Below are positions 4,721-7,399 of a stretch of 7,399 nucleotides of DNA, piece after piece. Under the pieces are notes generated by a model. It did no database searches. It saw nothing but the letters and a program-made list of their open reading frames with translations, and had not been told where the DNA came from. This DNA comes from Campylobacterota bacterium (lineage in GTDB: Bacteria; Campylobacterota; Campylobacteria; Campylobacterales; Sulfurimonadaceae), in NCBI GenBank assembly GCA_013153755.1, contig JAADDU010000058.1, positions 1 through 7,399 of the forward strand. The letters run 5' to 3'. Numbering within the stretch: position 1 is the first letter of the stretch; each line of letters opens with the position of its first letter. A program made the position numbers and the translations under genes.

Positions 4721-7399
4721 TTTTCACTCAAAGACTCAAACTCTTTTAAAAGTGTCTGTAAAGTGATGATGTCAAAGGCATCTATTGCATTTTTTAAGTT
4801 AGATGCATAACTTTTAAAGAGAGCTACATCATACTCATCTGCCAAGATTTCTATGTGTGTTGCCATCTCTTTTATATCTGTTATATTATTACTACTTTTA
4901 GCTTTTTCATAGAGTGGTTGTATCTCATCACTAAGTATTTTTAAGATAACACCTATGTTTAATTTTGCCTTATCACTTAGAGTAAATACTACTTCTTTTT
5001 CTTCTTTTTCTTCTATAAGTTCAAAACTAAGATACTTACTAAGCTCCAAAAATAGGTCTCTTTTTAAAACTGGTTTTCGTAGGTAACCATCAAAATTTTT
5101 ACTTTTTAACATCTCATGTTCATTTTGCATAACAGATGCAGTAAGTGCTACTATAGGAACTTTTGAAAACTCTTTTATCTTGCTAGAAGCCTCATATCCA
5201 TCCATATTTGGCATCCTAATATCCATCAAAATCAAATCTGGTTTTTTAGATTTTACTACCTCTATAGCTTCAAGTCCATCAGATGCACTAAGTATCTCTA
5301 CTTTTGTATTTTCAAAATTCTTTATGATAAGCTCTCTGTTATCTTGTATATCATCAGCAACTAAGATTTTAGACTCATTAAAACATATATTTTTTATATT
5401 TAAAGCTTCACTAGTGTCTTGTATATCATCAGTTTGTATAGAAGATATATCTACATTATATAGATGCACTACAAAAGTAGCTCCTTTTCCCTCTATGCTA
5501 TTTACAGAGATATTTCCACCCATCATCTCACATAATCTTTTAGATATAGAAAGACCAAGTCCAGTTCCACCAAACTTTCTAGTATCTTGTCCATCTTTTT
5601 GCTCAAATTCATTAAATATCTTTTTAAGTTGATTTTGAGCTATACCGATACCACTATCTTTTACATATATTTCTAAATTTATTTTAGATAGATGCTCATC
5701 AACTTCTAAAGCTTTTACTCTAAGTTTTATAAACCCATAAGCTGTAAACTTTACTGCATTTCCTATGAGGTTAAAAAGAACTTGACGCAATCTAACTTCA
5801 TCAAGCAAAAGAGAAGATGGAAGATTTTCATCTATATCGACAATCAATTCTAAACCTTTTTTCTGAACGCTCATGGTAAAAATGGCACTAACTTCAGTTG
5901 CGAGATTATGAAGATTTGTCGGTTTTTTTTCTATATTTAGTTTTCCTGCTTCTATCTTAGAGAGGTCTAGTATGTCATTTATGAGGGTTAGTAGGGTATT
6001 ACTAGCACTTTGTATAGTTTTTACATAAGATTTTAACTTTGGCTCTTCTAACTGTTCATTTAAAAGCTCTGTAAAACCCACTATTGCATTCATCGGTGTT
6101 CTTATCTCATGACTCATATTTGCTAAAAATTCAGACTTTGATTTGTTTGCTGAATCTGCAACTTCTTTAGCTTTTATCAACCTTTGTTCTAATTTTTTAC
6201 GCTCTTTTATCTCTTTTGTTAATTTTGTATTCCAGTATATAGTACCTAGTATAATCAGCATGAGAAATAAGGCTATTTGATAAAAAAGTGTATAGTCTTT
6301 AGCCTCTTTTACACTAACATGAAGCCATTTGTTTTTTATGTTAAGATGCTCCTCTTCGCTTATGGAGCTTATCACTCTATTTAGCAGGTTAAGAAAAACC
6401 TCATTCCCTTTTTGTAGTAAAACTTTATGTTTAAAATGGTAATCAACTTTTCCAGATATATGAAGCGTAGATGGATAATAGTTTCCAACATAATGCATGG
6501 CTATAGTCATATGTCCTAAAAATGCGTAAGCTTTTCCCTCTTTTACAAGATCTAATGCTTCAAAAACATTTTTTGTTGGTATTATTTTAATATTTGGTTT
6601 TTTCTCTTTTAGATAGCTATAGCTTGTCCAATATTTAGGGACTGCAATCATTTTATTTGTACCACTAAGTTCATCGATACTGCTTATAAAAGACTCTGTA
6701 GTCTTTGTAACTAAAACAAATGGAAAATCTACATAGCTTTTGGATGTTAAACCAAGCTTTGATTCGTATTCACTATCTCCTATACCTGGTATGATGTCTA
6801 TTTTGCCTTGCTTAAATTTATCTAGAACCTCATTCCATGATGATGACTTAACCAACTCAAATTTGACACCTGTTTTTTGAGTTATAATTTTTAGGTAGTC
6901 ACCCATAATACCAATCATTTTAGAGTCTTTTATGATTGACATTGGTTCCCAATTTATCTCACTAAATTTTAAAACAGGGTGCTTAGTTACCCATGTTTGT
7001 TCTATTTGCGTTAATTTAAAATGTTTTGTACTTTTTTTTATACTTTTTCCAAGCCATTTGTAGTAGATGTCTTTTTTATCTTTATCGGTTATATTTTGTA
7101 AAGCTTTATCTATGATACTTGTAAGTAGTTTTTTTTCTTTTGTTATGGTCATGTGTAATTTCATAACATCATTACCACGATATGCTTGAAATGGTATAAT
7201 AGTATTTATACTATCTTTTTTCAAAACATAAGAGAGTGAAGCGTAGGTGTCAAAGAGTATATCGGCTTTTTTTTGAAGTACTGCATCTATAGCTTGAGAG
7301 AATGTTTCTACTGTCAATATTTTAATGTATGGGAAATCTTTTTTTACTATCTCTTCGTGAGCATAGCCTTTTGGTATAGCAACGATTTTTCCATCTAAA
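4711..7399 (-). CDS. BvgS/EvgS-like hybrid sensor histidine kinase (5' end cut by window edge)
   Basis: The frame stays open to the right edge. The TTG at 7315-7317 is internal, because the 27 residues before it (including GKIVAIPKGYAHEE) continue a substrate-binding domain. 895 residues are visible, numbered from the edge. Order: C-terminal half of a first SBP_bac_3 Venus-flytrap (1-117); a complete second flytrap (about 131-360); one membrane helix (about 370-389); a short coiled linker; HisKA (about 421-487) with phospho-acceptor His430 in NMSHEIRTPMN; HATPase_c (about 530-647) with N-box Asn547, G1 DSGIGIA (581-587) and G2 FGGTGLGLS (609-617); receiver (about 676-790) with Asp682/Asp683, phospho-acceptor Asp726 in LMDIRMPNMDG, Thr753 and Lys775. 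A helical tail (about 800-895) is HPt-like but lacks the AHxLKG signature. It should sense a periplasmic small molecule and signal by phosphorelay. No PAS or HAMP domain is apparent. No separate response regulator is in view. Confidence 0.92.
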   Translation of the reverse strand, partial: LDGKIVAIPKGYAHEEIVKKDFPYIKILTVETFSQAIDAVLQKKADILFDTYASLSYVLKKDSINTIIPFQAYRGNDVMKLHMTITKEKKLLTSIIDKALQNITDKDKKDIYYKWLGKSIKKSTKHFKLTQIEQTWVTKHPVLKFSEINWEPMSIIKDSKMIGIMGDYLKIITQKTGVKFELVKSSSWNEVLDKFKQGKIDIIPGIGDSEYESKLGLTSKSYVDFPFVLVTKTTESFISSIDELSGTNKMIAVPKYWTSYSYLKEKKPNIKIIPTKNVFEALDLVKEGKAYAFLGHMTIAMHYVGNYYPSTLHISGKVDYHFKHKVLLQKGNEVFLNLLNRVISSISEEEHLNIKNKWLHVSVKEAKDYTLFYQIALFLMLIILGTIYWNTKLTKEIKERKKLEQRLIKAKEVADSANKSKSEFLANMSHEIRTPMNAIVGFTELLNEQLEEPKLKSYVKTIQSASNTLLTLINDILDLSKIEAGKLNIEKKPTNLHNLATEVSAIFTMSVQKKGLELIVDIDENLPSSLLLDEVRLRQVLFNLIGNAVKFTAYGFIKLRVKALEVDEHLSKINLEIYVKDSGIGIAQNQLKKIFNEFEQKDGQDTRKFGGTGLGLSISKRLCEMMGGNISVNSIEGKGATFVVHLYNVDISSIQTDDIQDTSEALNIKNICFNESKILVADDIQDNRELIIKNFENTKVEILSASDGLEAIEVVKSKKPDLILMDIRMPNMDGYEASSKIKEFSKVPIVALTASVMQNEHEMLKSKNFDGYLRKPVLKRDLFLELSKYLSFELIEEKEEKEVVFTLSDKAKLNIGVILKILSDEIQPLYEKAKSSNNITDIKEMATHIEILADEYDVALFKSYASNLKNAIDAFDIITLQTLLKEFESLSEKLE
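4992..5014 (-). repeat. Short in-frame 9-bp tandem repeat in the kinase linker
   Basis: The plus strand reads CTTCTTTTT twice and then CTTCT, about 2.5 copies of a 9-bp unit. On the coding strand the unit is GAAGAAAAA, giving Glu-Glu-Lys repeats between the receiver and the C-terminal helical tail. Gain or loss of a copy would keep the frame and only change the length of the charged linker. Confidence 0.6.

Noticed and set aside
5180..5632. A 150-codon open frame on the plus strand inside the kinase gene
   Set aside because: It is antisense to well-conserved HATPase and receiver motifs, its translation has no recognisable domain, and it reflects codon bias of the opposite strand.
7032..7274. 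Runs of eight T (7032-7039, 7129-7136, 7267-7274) as phase-variation tracts in the kinase
   Set aside because: Poly-A runs of this length in Lys/Phe-rich coding sequence are ordinary at this base composition, the frame is intact, and none is long enough for typical phase variation.
7315..7317. TTG as the start of the sensor kinase
   Set aside because: The codons from 7318 to 7399 stay open and encode a typical flytrap segment (GKIVAIPKGYAHEE), so the gene simply runs off the right edge.
1..7399. Mobile element, prophage, CRISPR or defence system
   Set aside because: There is no transposase, integrase, terminal repeat, spaced repeat array or toxin/nuclease motif, and base composition looks even along the window.

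Overview
The window is AT-rich and almost fully coding (two intergenic gaps, 11 nt and 6 nt). Its short intergenic spacing, heavy use of AAA/ATA/TTA/AGA codons, and gene families suggest a Campylobacterota (epsilonproteobacterial) chromosome, of the Sulfurimonas/Arcobacter type. That placement is inferred from composition and protein style, not from a search.

Left half (1-3919, + strand): three tightly packed genes form an envelope operon that enters from the left edge. The first is the C-terminal part of a LolA-like periplasmic 'outer membrane lipoprotein-sorting' protein. It overlaps by 4 nt (ATGA) a secreted outer-membrane beta-barrel protein of 387 aa, which is followed after 11 nt by a 748-aa MMPL/RND-superfamily inner-membrane exporter. 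Together they supply an inner-membrane pump, a soluble lipid-carrier fold and an outer-membrane protein. The simplest reading is a trans-envelope route for a lipid or other hydrophobic substrate.

Centre (3910-3956): the operon converges on a leftward gene pair with only 11 nt between stop codons. A 14-bp hairpin with a single bulge spans this junction. Read leftward, it is followed by a T-rich tract, so it probably terminates the minus-strand transcript.

Right half (3931-7399, - strand): a large hybrid sensor histidine kinase, cut by the right edge, lies upstream of a SpoU/TrmH-family RNA 2'-O-methyltransferase with a GTG start, 6 nt apart. The kinase is BvgS/EvgS-like: two periplasmic Venus-flytrap (SBP_bac_3) domains, one membrane helix, HisKA, HATPase_c, a receiver, and a C-terminal helical tail that resembles a degenerate HPt. 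No PAS or HAMP domain is apparent.

No RNA genes, insertion sequences, CRISPR arrays or phage genes were seen, and no gene-free stretch exceeds 300 bases. The nearest thing to a little-described system is the LolA-like/barrel/MMPL operon.
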